A stretch of 64,000 nucleotides of DNA from Flavobacterium sp. LPB0248 (lineage in GTDB: Bacteria > Bacteroidota > Bacteroidia > Flavobacteriales > Flavobacteriaceae). The position numbers and the translations under genes were made by a program. Positions 63,422-64,000 of this stretch are shown in pieces (the first letter of the stretch is position 1; every line of letters starts with the position of its first letter). The notes beneath the pieces were generated by a model. The model saw only the letters and a list, made by a program, of their open reading frames with translations, had not been told where the DNA came from and made no database searches. The stretch lies in contig NZ_CP058246.1 in the NCBI RefSeq assembly GCF_013388355.1, positions 3,902,449-3,966,448 on the forward strand, written 5' to 3'.

Positions 63422-64000
63422 TGTCATTTCTGTAAAAGTCACTTATTTCGGTAACGGATTTATCATTTCGATTGGCTTTTTTCCATCAATTCCCTGATGC
63501 GGTCTTTCGTGATTATAGTAATATAAATATTGTAATAATTCTTCTTTTAGTTCTTCCAGAGAATCAAAATCAGTTTCTCTAAGCAGATCATCTTCGAGAG
63601 TTCTCCAGAAACGTTCAACTTTACCGTTTGTCTGTGGTCTGTAAGGTTTTGTATGTCTATGGACAATTCCTAATTCTATAAGCATTCTCTCAAAAGGATG
63701 GTTGTATTTCTGCTGGCTGGTTTTGATTCCAAATTCAGGGCCATTGTCAGATAAAATCTCTTCAAATTTTATCTCATAATGATCACTTAAGATGTTTAAG
63801 CATTTTAATGCAGCAAACATAACTGTTAAACTGGTAATGTCTGGAACTAATTCAGCCCAGGCAATCCGGCTGTAATCATCAATTACACACACTAAATAGA
63901 GCTTTTTGTTTTCTCCCCGAATTATGCTTTTACTTAAATAATGACAATCAATATGACCCAGCTGTCCCATTCTTTCCTTGATTATTTTCTGATGATTCTT
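63422..64000 (-). mobile_element. IS481-like insertion sequence, cut by the right edge
   Basis: The transposase reading frame runs into the right edge. A TGTCATTTCTGT sequence beginning at 63422, just past its stop codon, is a candidate terminal end, since IS481-type ends usually begin TGT. The opposite end is outside the window. Confidence 0.6.
63443..64000 (-). CDS. IS481-family transposase, C-terminal part
   Basis: An unbroken frame of about 185 residues continues past the right edge without a start. It is the integrase catalytic core: Asp in GQLGHIDCHYL, Asp in ILSDNGPEFG and Glu in NGKVERFWRTL form the DDE triad. The ending YYNHERPHQGIDGKKPIEMI is typical of IS481-type enzymes. The upstream helix-turn-helix region is missing only because the window stops. 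It may be intact in the genome. Confidence 0.85.
   Translation of the reverse strand, partial: KNHQKIIKERMGQLGHIDCHYLSKSIIRGENKKLYLVCVIDDYSRIAWAELVPDITSLTVMFAALKCLNILSDHYEIKFEEILSDNGPEFGIKTSQQKYNHPFERMLIELGIVHRHTKPYRPQTNGKVERFWRTLEDDLLRETDFDSLEELKEELLQYLYYYNHERPHQGIDGKKPIEMINPLPK

Overview
The window looks like chromosomal DNA of a Flavobacterium or a close relative in the Bacteroidota. It is AT-rich, and several genes have TAnnTTTG-type -7 boxes. There are SusC/SusD proteins, a type B T9SS C-terminal domain, lipoproteins with Bacteroidota-style signals, and a run of typical housekeeping genes (rimO, proS, rpsT, typA). No species is claimed.

Layout. 1-3.5 kb: the start of a sensor kinase running off the left edge, a DUF1573 protein, an L,D-transpeptidase and an NlpC/P60 peptidase. 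3.6-29 kb: a large glycan-utilisation region best read as an acetylated galacto(gluco)mannan locus. It has two SGNH-type esterases, a GH3 beta-glucosidase, a leftward operon (GH26, sugar/cation symporter, GH130 phosphorylase, mannobiose/cellobiose 2-epimerase, GH5 mannanase), a divergent AraC regulator, and a rightward operon (SusC, SusD, two TIG-domain surface lipoproteins, GH27 alpha-galactosidase, GH5 glucanase/mannanase). A DUF433/DUF5615 toxin-antitoxin-like pair, an HdeD-like membrane protein and an aldo/keto reductase sit among them. 29.6-41.5 kb: a porin, a cell-wall amidase, rimO, outer-membrane and low-complexity surface proteins, proS, two tRNA-Glu genes, rpsT and a two-component pair. 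41.5-49.7 kb: typA, an ABC exporter operon with a T9SS-exported protein, an unfamiliar protein with a kinase-like motif pattern, and a beta-propeller-like lipoprotein. 49.8-57.2 kb: a metallophosphoesterase/outer-membrane barrel fusion divergent from an HD-phosphohydrolase/PycTM fusion, then a GAF protein. 57.4-64 kb: an SDR enzyme and TetR regulator with matching palindromic operators, a nucleoid-associated protein, a four-helix-bundle protein in inverted repeats, a pRiA4b ORF-3-like protein, HPP and ClC membrane proteins, and the end of an IS481-like insertion sequence.

How the glycan genes fit together (inference from families): SusC/SusD and the TIG lipoproteins bind and import mannan oligosaccharides. 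Esterases remove acetyl groups, GH27 removes galactose side chains, and GH5/GH26 cut the backbone to mannobiose. The symporter moves the disaccharide inward, the epimerase makes mannosyl-glucose, and GH130 phosphorolyses it to mannose-1-phosphate and glucose. GH3 could clear glucosyl ends of glucomannan.

Intergenic DNA carries many short palindromic repeats in several families, often acting as terminators between convergent genes. Two copies of a likely structured RNA element lie in coding orientation just upstream of glycan-degrading genes. The observations most worth a second look are the HD-PycTM fusion, the phosphoesterase/kinase-like/barrel protein, the fasciclin-TIG surface protein in the mannan locus, and the paired RNA-like elements.
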